Assembly (NCBI GenBank): GCA_032622095.1
Contig: CP136066.1
Span: 201,648,978 to 201,712,977 of the forward strand
Direction: 5' to 3'
Source of the DNA: Siphonodentalium dalli
Taxonomy: Eukaryota; Mollusca; Scaphopoda; Gadilida; Siphonodentaliidae
Length of the DNA stretch: 64,000 nt
The notes below the pieces were generated by a model. The model searched no databases and had not been told where the DNA came from. It saw only the letters and a list, made by a program, of their open reading frames with translations. This document shows, piece after piece, positions 41,847-52,700 of the stretch (its first letter is position 1; each line of letters begins with the position of its first letter). The translations under genes and the position numbers were made by a program.

Positions 41847-44600
41847 TCAGACATCTTTCAACAAACTTGACCAGTCCAACTCTTCAAGTAGTACATTATC
41901 AGGCAGCGGGTTTAATATTTCGTAACTGTTTTCATCAATCTGCCGTAATGTCACAGATCCATGTTTGAAGTGAGTCTGGAGATGTTTTTTCACCATTCCG
42001 CGTGTCGCAAAACATCTTCCACATACCTCACAAGCATACGGTTTCTCGCCAGTATGTGTCAACATATGCCGATTCAACTGACCCTTGGTTCTGAATGCTG
42101 CAGTACATGACTCGCATTTGAAAGGCCGTGAATCAGAATGCTGTCTCATGTGGATTAAAAGCGTTCCACGCTGGTTGTATGATTTCCCACAAGTCTTGCA
42201 GGTATAAGGGCATTCTCCAGTGTGCACTCTCATGTGTATTTTTAGAATGCATTCCGTATAGAAACCCTTGCCGCATACATCACAAATAGCCGGTTTATGA
42301 TTCTTATGGATCCTCATGTGCTTTCGAAGATTATCCTTCTCAGAGAATCTCTTTGTACATAATTCACACAAATACTCCTTTTCGACATCTGTCTTCGGGG
42401 TGTGAGTTCTAATATGTCTCTGCTGTTTCGCGCGAGTTGAAAATATTTTGTCGCATTCTGAACAACTGTATTTTTTCATAGGATCGTGAGTTGCACAATG
42501 CAAACGGTAGTCAGAGATATCAACAATAATCATTTTACACACGCGGCACTTGAAGTTGCCAGTTAAAATATCCACATTCGGGATTTTCTCATCAGGAATC
42601 TTAGCAGTATAGTTTTTATGCTTCAAAAGATGATCTTTCAAATTGTCCTTTCGAAGAAAGAGAGTACTACACAAAGGACATCCAAAACTTCTATCACCGT
42701 GATGTACTTTTAAATGACGCTGCAATTCTTTCTGCTCAAAGAAAGAAATATCGCAACTGCCACACATGTATTTCTTTTCTATTTTATACTTTGATAGATC
42801 CCCGTGACTCTTTAAATGCCTGGCCATGTACTCTCTCAGTGTAAATGAACGCATACACACTGGGCACTTGTGACGTTCCTTGCTAATATGAGTCTTCATA
42901 TGATCAAGCAGACGATTTTTCCGGGTGTAACCTTTTTCGCATTTATTGCATTTATAAGTTTTTGATTTAGCATTAAATGAGTATGCTAAGTTTTTTCCGT
43001 CGGTTGTCTGCTCAGAATCTGTATAGCTGTGATCTGTGGAAGCATCTTTTTCAGTTTTCACCAGAACACTGTCAGATTCAGAATCTAAAAAGTTTTTGTG
43101 TGTCCGCATGTGTTTCTTTAAATAATCGCGGAAGATGAACTTGCGGTCACAGATGGGACAATCATACAAGTCTTTTCCAGAATGGTTTTTTTGATGAGCT
43201 TTTAATCTCGACTTTCTCGTATAACCTTTACCACATTCATCACAAACAAAATTTTTATCACTTTCTGCCATTCTCGAAATTTTTCCGGATTTGGCTCTGG
43301 GAGAATCTTCGTCATCTGAATTCTCTTCCTCCTCCGTCCTCGGAGCTTTTCGAACACTTCTTACCTTTTTACTAATTTTTGGTGTTTCCGTTTCCGAATT
43401 CTTTTCGTACACGATAACTTCTGATGATTCCATCACGTCATTACTATTGACTGTCTGAACTGATGCATCAATGGTTCTGTCCGTATTCTCCTTCAAGCAG
43501 AAATCCATCTTTTTTATCACTTCATTCCCATCTTCGTCAGTTACCAGATGGAAGACTGCCATGTTGTGAGAACCTGTTTCCATGATAAAAGGGGAAGTAA
43601 TCTTGTCTGGATCAGATTTTATGTCTGGTTCTTCTTTTACAGCTACTTCAATGTATATCTCATGTAGTTCATCACTTGGTGAAATCTCATGTAGTTCATC
43701 ACTTGGTGAAATCTCACGTAGTTCATCACTTGGTGCAATCTCAGCCTCTGAATGATTTGAGTCACTTTCACTTGATTCATCTCTGAATATAGTTTCTTGT
43801 CCATCCGTATCATCCTTCGATGTAGTAATAGTTTCTTGTCTGTCTGTATCATCCTTCGATACGGTTATAGTTTCTTGTCTGTCTGTATCATCCTTCGATA
43901 CGGTTATAGTTTCTTGTCTGTCTGTATCATCCTTCGATACAGTTATAGTTTCTTGTCTGTCTGTATCATCCTTCGATACAGTTATAGTTTCTTGTCTGTC
44001 TGTATCATCCTTCGATACAGTTATAGTTTCTTGTCTGTCTGTATCATCCTTCGATGCGGTTATAGTTTCTAGTCCGTCAGTATCATCCTTCAATATAGTT
44101 ACACATATAGTTTCTTGCCCGTCAATAATCATCTTTCGAACAATGCTGCTTTTCGGTGGTTTTCGCGCAGTTTTGTTTTTCATGGCAGTATTTTTACCAC
44201 CTTGTGAACAATCAGTTCTGTCAGCTTCTTCACTAAATTCTTCAGCGTTATCTCCAGAAAAAATAATTTTCGGAGAAATATTTTCACTTTGATTAACCAA
44301 TTTTATGCCAGCTTTAGAATCAGAAGATGGCGAGTTAAGTCCTTTGCAAATATCTGACTTTTTTGGCCTCAGTTTGCAAGGAACTTCATTTTTATGATGC
44401 TTTTTGATGTGACTACGAGGCGAATCGCCTCTGCTGAATGCCTTGTTACAAACAACACATAATAAACTGGCTCTGGTAACCATGCCAACATAATGAGTTT
44501 TTATACTTTCAAAATCATCAAAGCTGTCTCCACAAAGGCTACATAAAAGTGCACATTCACTGTTCCTATCCTGGGCAGACTTGATTGTTCTTGTTGACAT
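41847..44600 (-). CDS. Multi-C2H2 zinc-finger protein
   Basis: 917 codons from ATG 44600 (MSTRTIKS); the open frame extends ~170 bases further 5' without another ATG. The N-terminus has two CxxC modules (residues ~20-23 and 48-51), the second a recognisable C2H2. A long acidic linker follows, with eight 13-residue repeats (DDTDRQETITVSK type, ~172-272), three ISPSDELHE repeats (~288-314) and a VKEEP possible SUMO site. Thirteen C2H2 fingers fill residues ~453-877, most of the canonical C-x2-C-x12-H-x3-H spacing. Only two linkers near the end read HTGE. There is no KRAB, BTB, SCAN or clear ZAD domain. This is most simply a nuclear sequence-specific DNA-binding regulator; its targets cannot be told from sequence. 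All fingers sit in one exon and the frame is intact. Orthology is not assigned. Confidence 0.93.
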   Translation of the reverse strand: MSTRTIKSAQDRNSECALLCSLCGDSFDDFESIKTHYVGMVTRASLLCVVCNKAFSRGDSPRSHIKKHHKNEVPCKLRPKKSDICKGLNSPSSDSKAGIKLVNQSENISPKIIFSGDNAEEFSEEADRTDCSQGGKNTAMKNKTARKPPKSSIVRKMIIDGQETICVTILKDDTDGLETITASKDDTDRQETITVSKDDTDRQETITVSKDDTDRQETITVSKDDTDRQETITVSKDDTDRQETITVSKDDTDRQETITTSKDDTDGQETIFRDESSESDSNHSEAEIAPSDELREISPSDELHEISPSDELHEIYIEVAVKEEPDIKSDPDKITSPFIMETGSHNMAVFHLVTDEDGNEVIKKMDFCLKENTDRTIDASVQTVNSNDVMESSEVIVYEKNSETETPKISKKVRSVRKAPRTEEEENSDDEDSPRAKSGKISRMAESDKNFVCDECGKGYTRKSRLKAHQKNHSGKDLYDCPICDRKFIFRDYLKKHMRTHKNFLDSESDSVLVKTEKDASTDHSYTDSEQTTDGKNLAYSFNAKSKTYKCNKCEKGYTRKNRLLDHMKTHISKERHKCPVCMRSFTLREYMARHLKSHGDLSKYKIEKKYMCGSCDISFFEQKELQRHLKVHHGDRSFGCPLCSTLFLRKDNLKDHLLKHKNYTAKIPDEKIPNVDILTGNFKCRVCKMIIVDISDYRLHCATHDPMKKYSCSECDKIFSTRAKQQRHIRTHTPKTDVEKEYLCELCTKRFSEKDNLRKHMRIHKNHKPAICDVCGKGFYTECILKIHMRVHTGECPYTCKTCGKSYNQRGTLLIHMRQHSDSRPFKCESCTAAFRTKGQLNRHMLTHTGEKPYACEVCGRCFATRGMVKKHLQTHFKHGSVTLRQIDENSYEILNPLPDNVLLEELDWSSLLKDV
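43784..44087 (-). repeat. Coding 39-bp minisatellite in the zinc-finger gene
   Basis: Eight units of 39 bp encode DDTDRQETITVSK. Five central units are identical at protein level and nearly identical in DNA; outer units differ (DGLETITASK, DGQETIFR). An adjacent 27-bp repeat (43659-43739) encodes PSDELHEIS. Length is always a multiple of three, so copy-number change would not break the frame. Confidence 0.9.
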
Positions 44601-44765
44601 TCTCGTAGATTTAACTATTGTTAAATACCAAAAGTCAGTTGTTTTCAAATCTGGTGCAGTAGCATATACATGTAGACATGTATTTAGGTCGCAGCCAGAT
44701 AAATTTCCTCCTGTTTTTAGTCGATCTTTGGCAATCTTGTTTTAGATGAGATATCTCCAGTCAGC
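44601..44765 (-). other. Probable 5' UTR exon start with splice acceptor
   Basis: On the minus strand, TCTCTTTGCAG ends at 44766 and gives a good acceptor. The exon would begin at 44765 and run through a short leader with an in-frame TAA before the ATG at 44600. An upstream non-coding exon is therefore expected to the right. Confidence 0.5.
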
Positions 44766-45197
44766 CTGCAAAGAGATGAACCATGAAATTAGAGCATATT
44801 ATGAAATTTTTGTTTCAGGTACATGTTTAAATTAGTATATATATACTGGAATCTTGAAATTGACAGAACATTGTTAAAATTGGATGTTAAATACATTGTT
44901 TTTTTGCCAGTTGAGTGTGAATTTTCAACTATAGAAAGGCTGATTAAGTGATTCGTTGTCTGGAAATTGGAACATGGTATATCTACAAACACACTGGCAC
45001 AATTGTTTTGGCACCATTTTGATAAACTTTTTTAACTATTATAAAGTATAATTTCCAAAATATGGAACTTTCCTTTTTGGGTATTTAAACATTTTTATTT
45101 TGTTTTATCCTTTGGTAGTGGCCACTTTGAAGTCAATTAAGGCATTTATGACTAATGTTACTCTGTTAGATTCCACATGTTGCCACAACATTTCCCG
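44766..45197. other. Presumed intron of the zinc-finger gene
   Basis: AT-rich, no open frame of interest, no recognisable exon. Confidence 0.4.
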
Positions 45198-45650
45198 CCA
45201 TATCAAATCCAGTCGTAAGTCGGGATTTTTTTTACCCTGTGCCAATGCATTCTCTTATATATGCGAGTCGACCATAGGTCGCCTTGCATATATAAGAGAA
45301 TGCATTGGCCTAACAATTTTTTATCATTTTGTTTAAATAAATGTTTCTTACAATTTTTAGGACATAAAATAAAATAAAATAAAATAAAACATCCATTACC
45401 CTGCAGGGAGCCCCACACATATATAGAAGCATATAGAAGAGTGTCGTCTGCTCATGTTTGTCTGGGGCTCTGTACGGGTGAAATTATAAAATTGTTAAAG
45501 AATACAAGAAAAAATTATTAAAATTGTAAAATAAATTAGGCCAATGCATTCTCTTATATATGAGAGGCGACCTATGGTCGACTCGCATATATAAGAGAAT
45601 GCATTGGCACAGGGTAAAAAAAAATCCCGACTTACGACTGGATTTGATGG
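45198..45650. mobile_element. Foldback element carrying the GCCAATGC double-hairpin cassette
   Basis: Outer arms CCATATCAAATCCAGTCGTA / TACGACTGGATTTGATGG are followed on each side by CGGGATTTTTTTT, CCCTGTGCC and a GCCAATGCATTCTC hairpin (45240-45309 and 45540-45608). The spacer contains an AAAAT pentamer array (45366-45390) and a GGGAGCCCCAC / GTCTGGGGCTC word pair. Its outer arms differ from those of the TTAA elements, yet the cassette is the same. Confidence 0.82.
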
Positions 45651-45664
45651 CCAATTTCGAGGAC

Positions 45665-45910
45665 TGCTTATTTGGATCCCAAGAGTAGCATGTTATCGAT
45701 TAATTGCTAAAAAATAATGCTAACCACGGTCAACTTTCGTATAAAATAATGCTAACAACGGTCAACTTTTGTATAAAATAATGCTAACCACGGTCAACTT
45801 TTGTATAAAATAATGCTAACCACTGTCAACTCTCGTATAAAATAATGCTAACCACGGTCAACTCTCGTATAAAAATAATGCTAACCACGGTCAAATTTTC
45901 GTATAAAATT
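45665..45910. repeat. Element end plus 33-bp tandem repeat
   Basis: TTATTTGGATCCCAAGAGTA (45664-45683) matches the end of the element at 49049-49470. Six units of ATAATGCTAACCACGGTCAA + CTTTTGTATAA follow from ~45715 to 45907. There are no unique spacers, so this is not CRISPR-like. Confidence 0.8.
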
Positions 45911-46566
45911 GCCCGAAACGTGTTATTTATCAACATGTTGTTCGACGAAATTTGGCCTTATTATCTACAGAAAGTCTTGTAATTTTAGAGTTATCCATCT
46001 TCATCTGCAATTTGGTCAGAGACCGGCGTCTCGGCGACTGTTTACTGGGCCACTATTAATTCTCGATAGGGAAAAATAAGATTTAAAAAATTTATATCCA
46101 ATAACTCAGAGCTTTGATAGGTCGGTTCCTCGACTCAAATCAAATATTTTTTACCCCCAGATTCTAAATAAATAGTAATTGAGGGGCGCTTAATCGGATT
46201 ATGCATCTTTAACATAATTTTTAAGATCTAGTATTCACTAACTGAATGACAATATTTTTTCAAGATGGTCTATTTCTTCCAAAACAGGTTTTATAGTTTC
46301 CGGGTTATAAAATAAAAGACGAGTCAAGGACATCAGTCCGGAAACGCTTTGATCAATATATATATATATAGTATATACTATGTTTACATTAAGCAGCAAT
46401 AATTTTAGATTTAATTTTCAAAAACAATTTACTTCTATTAAGATACATGTGTACATGCATTTGTGGTTGCAGATGAATCCCAATTTCAGGAATAAATCTG
46501 TTTTGTTCTGAGAGTCGCATGGCAATTTGAAAATGCGATGTCAACATGAAAGTGTCAATGACACTG
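45911..46566. other. No gene seen
   Basis: Mixed sequence with a (TA)n stretch at ~46355. A 62-codon minus frame (46389-46577) shows no motif. Confidence 0.45.
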
Positions 46567-47852
46567 TAGCTCAACATGGAAAGGGAATAATTTAATATAT
46601 TACAGTCAATGGAGCGATTAGGAATGTGGAAAGTTGAATGTCTAATACTAGTTTATAGACATGAAGAGAAAAGTAAAATCCAAGATGGCTGCTGGCGGCC
46701 ATGTTTTCGGCCGAATGACCCCAAAATGAGTCGTTCCCATCTACATGTCATTGTTAACATCAATGACAAATTTTATGACGATCAGACTAAAGGTACGATC
46801 TGTAGCCCATGCTAAAGAATTTAGTCATACAAAGAGTAAAATCCAAGATGGCTGCTGGCGGCCATGTTTTTTGGCCGATTGACCCCAAAATGACTCGTTC
46901 CCATCTACATGTCATTATTAACATTTATGACAAATTTTATGATGATCAGACTAAAGGTACGACATGTAGCTCGTGCTAAAGAATTTAGTCATACAAAGAG
47001 TAAAATCCAAGATGGCTGCTGGCAGCCATGTTTTTGGGCCGAATGACCCCAAAATGACTCGTTCCCATCTACATGTCAATATTAACATCCATGACAAATT
47101 TCATGATGATCAGACGAACAGTGCGACCTGTGGCCCGTGCTAATGGATTGAATTTTGAAAACAAAGATGGCCACTGGCGGCCATGTTTTTTGTCCGAATG
47201 ACCCCAAAATGACTCGTTCCCATCTACATGTCATTGTTAACATCCATGACAAATTTTATGATGGTCTGACTAAAGGTACGACCTGTAGCCCGTGCTAAAG
47301 GATTTAGTCATACAAAGAGTAAAATCCAAGATGGCTGCTGGCGGCCATGTTTTTTGCCCGAATAACCCAAAAATGACTCGTTCCCATCTACATGTCATTG
47401 TTAACATCCATGACAAATTTTATGATGGTCTGACTAAAGGTACGACCTGTAGCCCGTGCTAAAGGATTTAGTCATGCAAAGTGTAAAATCGAAGATGGCT
47501 GCTGGCGGCCATGTTTTTTGGCCGAATGACCCCAAAATTACTCGTTCCCATCTACATGTCAATATTAACATCCATGACAAATTTCATGACGATCAGTACG
47601 GCCTGTAGCCCGTGCTAATGGATTGAATTTTGAAATCTAAGATGGCCGCTGGCAGCCATGTTTTTTTTCCGTATGACCCCAAAATGAATCATTCCGGTAC
47701 AAATGTTGATGTCAACAGCTATGACAAATTTCATAATGATCCGATCAAAGGTACGACCTGTAGCCTCTATTGTTGACGCCTTACGCACACATGCGCACAC
47801 GCACGACAAAGCCATGGCAATAGCTCAAACTTTACAAAGTAAAGTTGAGCTA
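46567..47852 (+). mobile_element. AGCTCAAC-ended element with internal satellite, ~7 units
   Basis: Same ends as the 29082-29786 copy (TAGCTCAAC ... GTTGAGCTA, TA flanks) and the same leader (GGAAAGGGAATAATT) and trailer (CGCACACGCACGACAAAGCC). It holds about seven ~165-bp units instead of four. Each unit holds AAGATGGCYGCTGGCGGCCAT, whose GGC/GCC arms can pair. Confidence 0.78.
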
Positions 47853-49048
47853 ATGGCACAGAAGTTGTCTAGACTTTTGCTAGCAATGCCGATAGTATCA
47901 ATGTTGTCATGTAAAGTATTGCGCAACATTGTGTCATGGTGCCATGAGCCACAGGAGATAGAATCTTCCCGAGAATAAACGACTTGACAAAAATATACTG
48001 ATTATAATTTATTTGCCGAAAAAGTAGGGAGCTACACACTCCCTAAAATCGATATTAGAAGTTAGATGTATTATAATTTATATTGACAATTACAATACTG
48101 AATACAAATACAATACACTTATTGAAGTTGATGACTTATACAGGCATTGATTACACTTATACAGTTCACACAATCAGTGTTGAAATCAGACAATGAAAAC
48201 TGGTAGTAGTAGTAGTAATAACCTAGACACAGTTATATTCACGTGACATTGTGATTCATATTCATATGTTGAGAATGGTGTCATTGTAATTAACTTGCTG
48301 ACAAATAAATTATGACTTTTATATGTGGAATATAGATATTCGGCCGAAATAGCTTGATAAGATCAAACTACTTCATGTATATGGAGTTAACTTATATTCG
48401 AATTCCCATTAAAATATTATTTTTGGCAAGAACACCGCTCTCAGCCTATATTGTAAACCAACTCTATATACCCGGTAAGGGAAACTATGGGCAGGTGGGT
48501 ATTCAAAAAACGAGCTGTCGAGCTCAAATTCAAAATTATAGTGATCGAAGAAGTGTCAAACTTGACAGTAGTTAGGTACGCTATTCAGGTGCGCAAAGAG
48601 ATACCACAAGCTATCTTATAGGATCAGAGCTCTCGCTAGCAACCAATGAAAACATGCGATACAACCTGTAACCGGATGTAAACTAAAACACGTGAATCGC
48701 TCGAATTTGGAAAAGGTTGTTTGTATTTTGGTAAGATTAAATATTTTAAGATTAAAGAATCATAAAAGTACCCCATTTTCGTGTCCCTTCTTAGAACTCA
48801 GACCACTCCTTTCTGGTGCATATATACAACTAGTTTTCTGTCAGAAACTTCAGCAACGTGCATTATAGATGGATTTTTTTTTTAAATTGCCAAAAAGTAA
48901 ATATTTTCCTACAGGTCTGCCTACCTGGATTTTTTGGCTCAAGAAAACGGAAACAGACAAGTTTTTTTTTTTTGGCCTAATGTATGTTTTAAACAAATTG
49001 AAAATCAAAACCACTTTCGGTTAGAGACTTGATTGGCGAATGGCGACG
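47853..49048. other. No gene assigned
   Basis: Open frames up to 91 codons without motifs. A CACGTGAATCGCTCG / ACCGGATGT area near 48670-48710 has an E-box-like and an ETS-like word, insufficient to call a promoter. Confidence 0.35.
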
Positions 49049-49470
49049 TACTCTAGGGCTCCAAATAAAAGTGCAGGCCCAAATAATAGTGCAGGGGGAA
49101 TTCCATTGAAAGTTAATAAAAGTGCAGACCCAAATAATAGTGCAGGGGGAACTCTGAGCAAAACATCAACAATTATTTTTATAGTAGGTTAAGTACATGT
49201 ATAGGAATCAACATAGCATGTGTCATGTGGTGTTTTATTCAATATTGAAATGTTCACATGTATGCCCTATACATGAATATGTACATGCATAAAGTTATAA
49301 GCTCACCATTTTGATATCAGACTCATATAGAAATCTTGAGTTTGTGCTGATTTAAATTTTCATAGCCTCAAAATTAATAAACGTGCAAACACAAATAAGC
49401 ACTGTGCAGAAGGGAAATTTCCAAAGAAAATAATAAACGTGCATGCATGTTTATTTGGAGCCCAAGAGTA
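49049..49470. mobile_element. Miniature element with TACTCTNGGGCTCC ends
   Basis: TACTCTAGGGCTCCAAATAAA and TTTATTTGGAGCCCAAGAGTA are inverted. Internally, AATAAAAGTGCAGRCCCAAA and AATAATAGTGCAGGGGGAA alternate twice and return as diverged ATAAACGTGCA words near the right end. A related end is at 45664. Confidence 0.7.
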
Positions 49471-50156
49471 GGTTCCTGGTGATGATCAGGTGAAAGATGT
49501 GGCCTGTAGCCCTTATGACTTGACAGGTGCACACAAGAACAGCTTGATGCACAGAGGTAATTTTTATACTAAGTGTTTTTTCAGTAATTAGCTCTCAGTG
49601 CCTGATGACTACTAGACAAATCATTGATTCATGATGCTTAAATTTAAATATATCCGCCCATGTTGACATGGGTGGGGATGTTCAGGGCAATATCCGGAGG
49701 GGCAAAATAACTTATTGAAACTCAACTTGGAACTCAACTTCAATAAAAACCTCAAAAAGCCATAATAATCTTTGAACGTAAAATTAGGAAGGAAGCACAC
49801 AATTGTCTTTGAACTATTACCTCATTTACCTGCCTAATGACATCTCAATTTTTTTACATCACTATCTGGCACAAGGCCAAAAATTAGTTTGATGCCAAAA
49901 TTGTCACGATTCTGACACGAGACAACCTATTTATCTGGCTGCTGACATCACGGTTGGCGCTAGGCCAGAATTTTTTTAACTACATTTATCGCCCGTTATA
50001 GCCAACAACAAAAACAAAAAAAATTCCCCAACGTTATAGCAACCAATTTATTCTGAGGTTCCAACATTGTCCCTCCATTGGGTCAACGTTATGCCAACCA
50101 ATGGGTTTAGTTTCTAACGTTGGGCCAATGTTATGACAACCATCATACCATGCGTT
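49471..50156. other. No gene; CAACGTT words
   Basis: Unassigned sequence grading into AACGTTATAGCCAACC-type words from ~49990, which are diverged relatives of the following duplication. Confidence 0.4.
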
Positions 50157-50502
50157 CTATTTATCAACGTTAGCTCAACGCTCTATAAGACTATATATGT
50201 CGTCCAAAGTTGGCCCAACGTAGGCCCAATGAGCAAAATTACGTTGGCCCAACCATTCACAGGGTGGTTCTGCCAACGTTGGCCCCACCATCATTTACCA
50301 TGGTTATGGTTTACCCATGGTAACATGGTTAGCGTTGGCGTTAGCGTTGAGCTAACGTTCGATTTATCAACGTTAGCTCAACGCTCTATAAGACTATATA
50401 TGTCGTCCAAAGTTGGCCCAACGTAGGCCCAATGAGCAAAATTACGTTGGCCCAACCATTCACAGGGTGGTTCTGCCAACGTTGGCCCAACCATCATTTA
50501 CC
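50157..50502. repeat. Near-identical ~143-bp direct duplication
   Basis: ATTTATCAACGTTAGCTCAACG through CATCATTTACCATG occurs at 50158-50301 and 50360-50503 with one or two differences. The units are rich in CCAACGTTGG-like palindromes. The lack of divergence indicates a recent event. Confidence 0.88.
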
Positions 50503-50930
50503 ATGTCTATTCACACGACTATTGTCAATGTCATGCTATTATAAATTGCTATCTGGGTAGTTGCTTCAGACTACCCGCCAGCAAAAAATGAACAATCGAA
50601 CAATCGATGTAAAATAGTCTTCTTTTATTTTCTTTCTTGTTGAAGTTCTACCATTCAAATCAATAAAGGCTTAAAATTAGATGATTTCGAGAATCACGGG
50701 TTTAGCCCCACCCACCCCCGAATACCAACCCGAGCCGGACAAATATTGACAGCCAAAATAAATTGGATCAGTCAACCAGGAAAATAAACATGAATTAATC
50801 ATTTTCATAAGAAATAATAAAAGACTATTGTTTGTTCCTACCAATGAATATATTCTCCACGGCAATAGTTTAGACGAACTTATGTGCGAGCGACCCTTCA
50901 AAGTGCCTTAAACGGCGATGAAGACAGGCG
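50503..50930. other. No gene seen
   Basis: No convincing ORF. A 74-codon minus frame at 50677-50901 shows no motif. Confidence 0.4.
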
Positions 50931-51000
50931 GGAACATGAACCGACAACTTGCGAAAAATGTAAATGGCGGACGAGAGAGCTACCGGAAGCCGTCGATATC
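50931..51000. promoter_or_regulatory. Candidate TATA-less promoter
   Basis: AAATGGCGGACG (YY1-like) and TACCGGAAGCCG (ETS-like) lie 15 bp apart in a locally GC-richer patch, a pairing common at housekeeping-type start sites. On the minus strand it could serve the 5' exon of the zinc-finger gene 6 kb away; nothing here proves that. Confidence 0.25.
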
Positions 51001-51244
51001 TATGGAGGGTTAAAAGGGTGATAACTGTAGTTTAATCAGATATAACTGTGACACTCACTTTCCTATCTGCTGTAGCCTGTGGAAGAGGTCGGTTTTTACA
51101 TTTATAAAACATTAAAAATCGAAACGTCGATCAAATTGAAAACATGGTTGTTTTCGGGTCACATTTTCGGGTAGATCTATATCGGAAATTAACTTTTGCA
51201 TAGTTCTGCATGGCCAGGCCCAAAGACGCCAAAGTAATCCTATA

Positions 51245-52140
51245 GGATTAGTTTAGTTTAGTTGTTTATTCATTCAACACATTCAATAGACAAAATAACA
51301 GATTGGTACATAATTATACAGTTCAACATAATATATAGTAAATACTAGAATGTTGGAAGTGTGATATCAATGTATTACATATGATATATGGTATTATGGA
51401 AGTCAGGTATGTTGAAGGGGAGATGCTAGAAGTTTACACTTATAAGGTGCAACCCCCAGGGTTAAACATGTGAATTATTTTTTATATTTTATTTTTATTT
51501 TCCGGTTATCCAAATCTCTTGTTTTGTTTTTATATCTGAAATGATGGGTGAATTATTCATCTATTCCTGAGTTAGATTTTACATTGTATGTACTGCTATT
51601 CGGCATACTTTTCTAAAAGATGATGATTATATTTTCTCTTGAATGTAAAAGTATTTTCGCAGTTATTTTGTTTAAACATATTTTATTTGTTCATAAATTA
51701 AATTAATTTATGACAAAAGGGATTGGAGGACAAGTGCTAAATCACTTAGAATACCCTCCTCTCCCTCGCAGTTCTTTAGGTTTTTATCTAGGGAATTCCA
51801 TAGAGTTGTTCCAATGTTTCTTGTACAAAACGCTTTATATTAATTAGTTATCCTGTAATTAACTTTCAATTTGTCGTGTGTTGTGCTCATGTGACCCTTT
51901 GAGAGTGACAAAGACTGTTTGTAAATTAGGGGGTAAATTAGGATTTGGCCCGGGCCAAAGCAGATTTAAAATGGTATGGAAATTGGATTCACGTGTGCGT
52001 TCCGCAGTGGACAACATATGTTTATGAATTTTCGTAATATTATATCGTTTGGAAGGAACGTTTCTGTTGTTCTGTATATACATGGGGCAATATATAACCA
52101 CCTTAATTGACACCACAGGCGCATTTGTAAACCATGCACT
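51245..52140 (-). pseudogene. LINE 3' end: reverse-transcriptase C-terminus and tail
   Basis: The minus-strand frame 52116-51859 has a NLPPNLQTVFVTL and HEHNTRQ stretch. After a frameshift it continues with RNIGTTLWNSLDKNLKNCEG and LALVLQSLLS, stopping near 51708. This is the usual C-terminal sequence after the thumb in Jockey/CR1-like non-LTR enzymes (N-T-R, then LWNSLP-like). A ~450-bp 3' UTR ends in AACTAAACTAAACTAA at 51245-51265, a simple-repeat tail. The 5' side is truncated near 52140, so the catalytic domain is absent. Confidence 0.75.
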
Positions 52141-52159
52141 ATATAGGCCTATATATAAT

Positions 52160-52700
52160 TATATATCGTAGACTGGATTCCGCGAGTGTTTTGGATGCCG
52201 TATTCCGGATTCCGAGAGGATGTCCCAGGTGTATGTATATACGTGATTCTGACAACATGTAACATGTATACATCGTACGCGTGATTTCGACTATATAACG
52301 GGACCCCGTTTGTCTTTTTTATTTTCATATGTTACCAGTGATTTTACCAGAATTTTCTTCAAAATGTCAGGCTTTCCGAATATTTGAATACATATATACG
52401 CGTACGTGTGACTTTAGAAAGTTTGTACTTTGAAATTAAACCCCGAAACTTTAGCACTATATTTGTCCCCCCCCCCCTGTATTTTGTGTCACATTAATTC
52501 ATCGTGGTCTGCATGGCATCGCTAAGGCCCTTTATAATAACTTGGTCAGCTGTTGATCCTGACAGGTAGAAAACTTTGTTCAAATTTGTCAACAGTTGGA
52601 AATTTCATACATAATACAAAATTTTGGGGTAAAAATTTAATTATTGAGAGAAGTTCACACCACAATAGATTGAAAATGTTCTTGTATAGTTTGATATATA
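52160..52700. repeat. Dispersed segment, copy 1
   Basis: From ACGTGATTCTGAC to TTGGAAATTTCATACATAATAC this matches 60850-61270 closely. Shared words include GACTATATAACGGGA, AATGTCAGGCTTTCCGAATA and TTAGCACTATATTTGTCCCC. The preceding GTAGACTGGATTCCGCG block also occurs at 59504. Confidence 0.82.

Noticed and set aside
43797-44072. Plus-strand frame with SFLSVCIILRYGY repeats
   Set aside because: It is the antisense shadow of the 39-bp coding minisatellite in the zinc-finger gene.
44601-44648. Extension of the zinc-finger protein to residue MKTTDFW
   Set aside because: The codon at 44648 is TTG, not ATG; the first ATG in frame is 44600.
45715-45907. Regular ~33-bp repeats resembling a CRISPR array
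   Set aside because: Units are contiguous with no unique spacers, and the setting is animal genomic DNA.
47703-47978. 91-codon plus-strand frame
   Set aside because: Its first half is the trailer of the satellite-bearing element, also present in the 29 kb copy.
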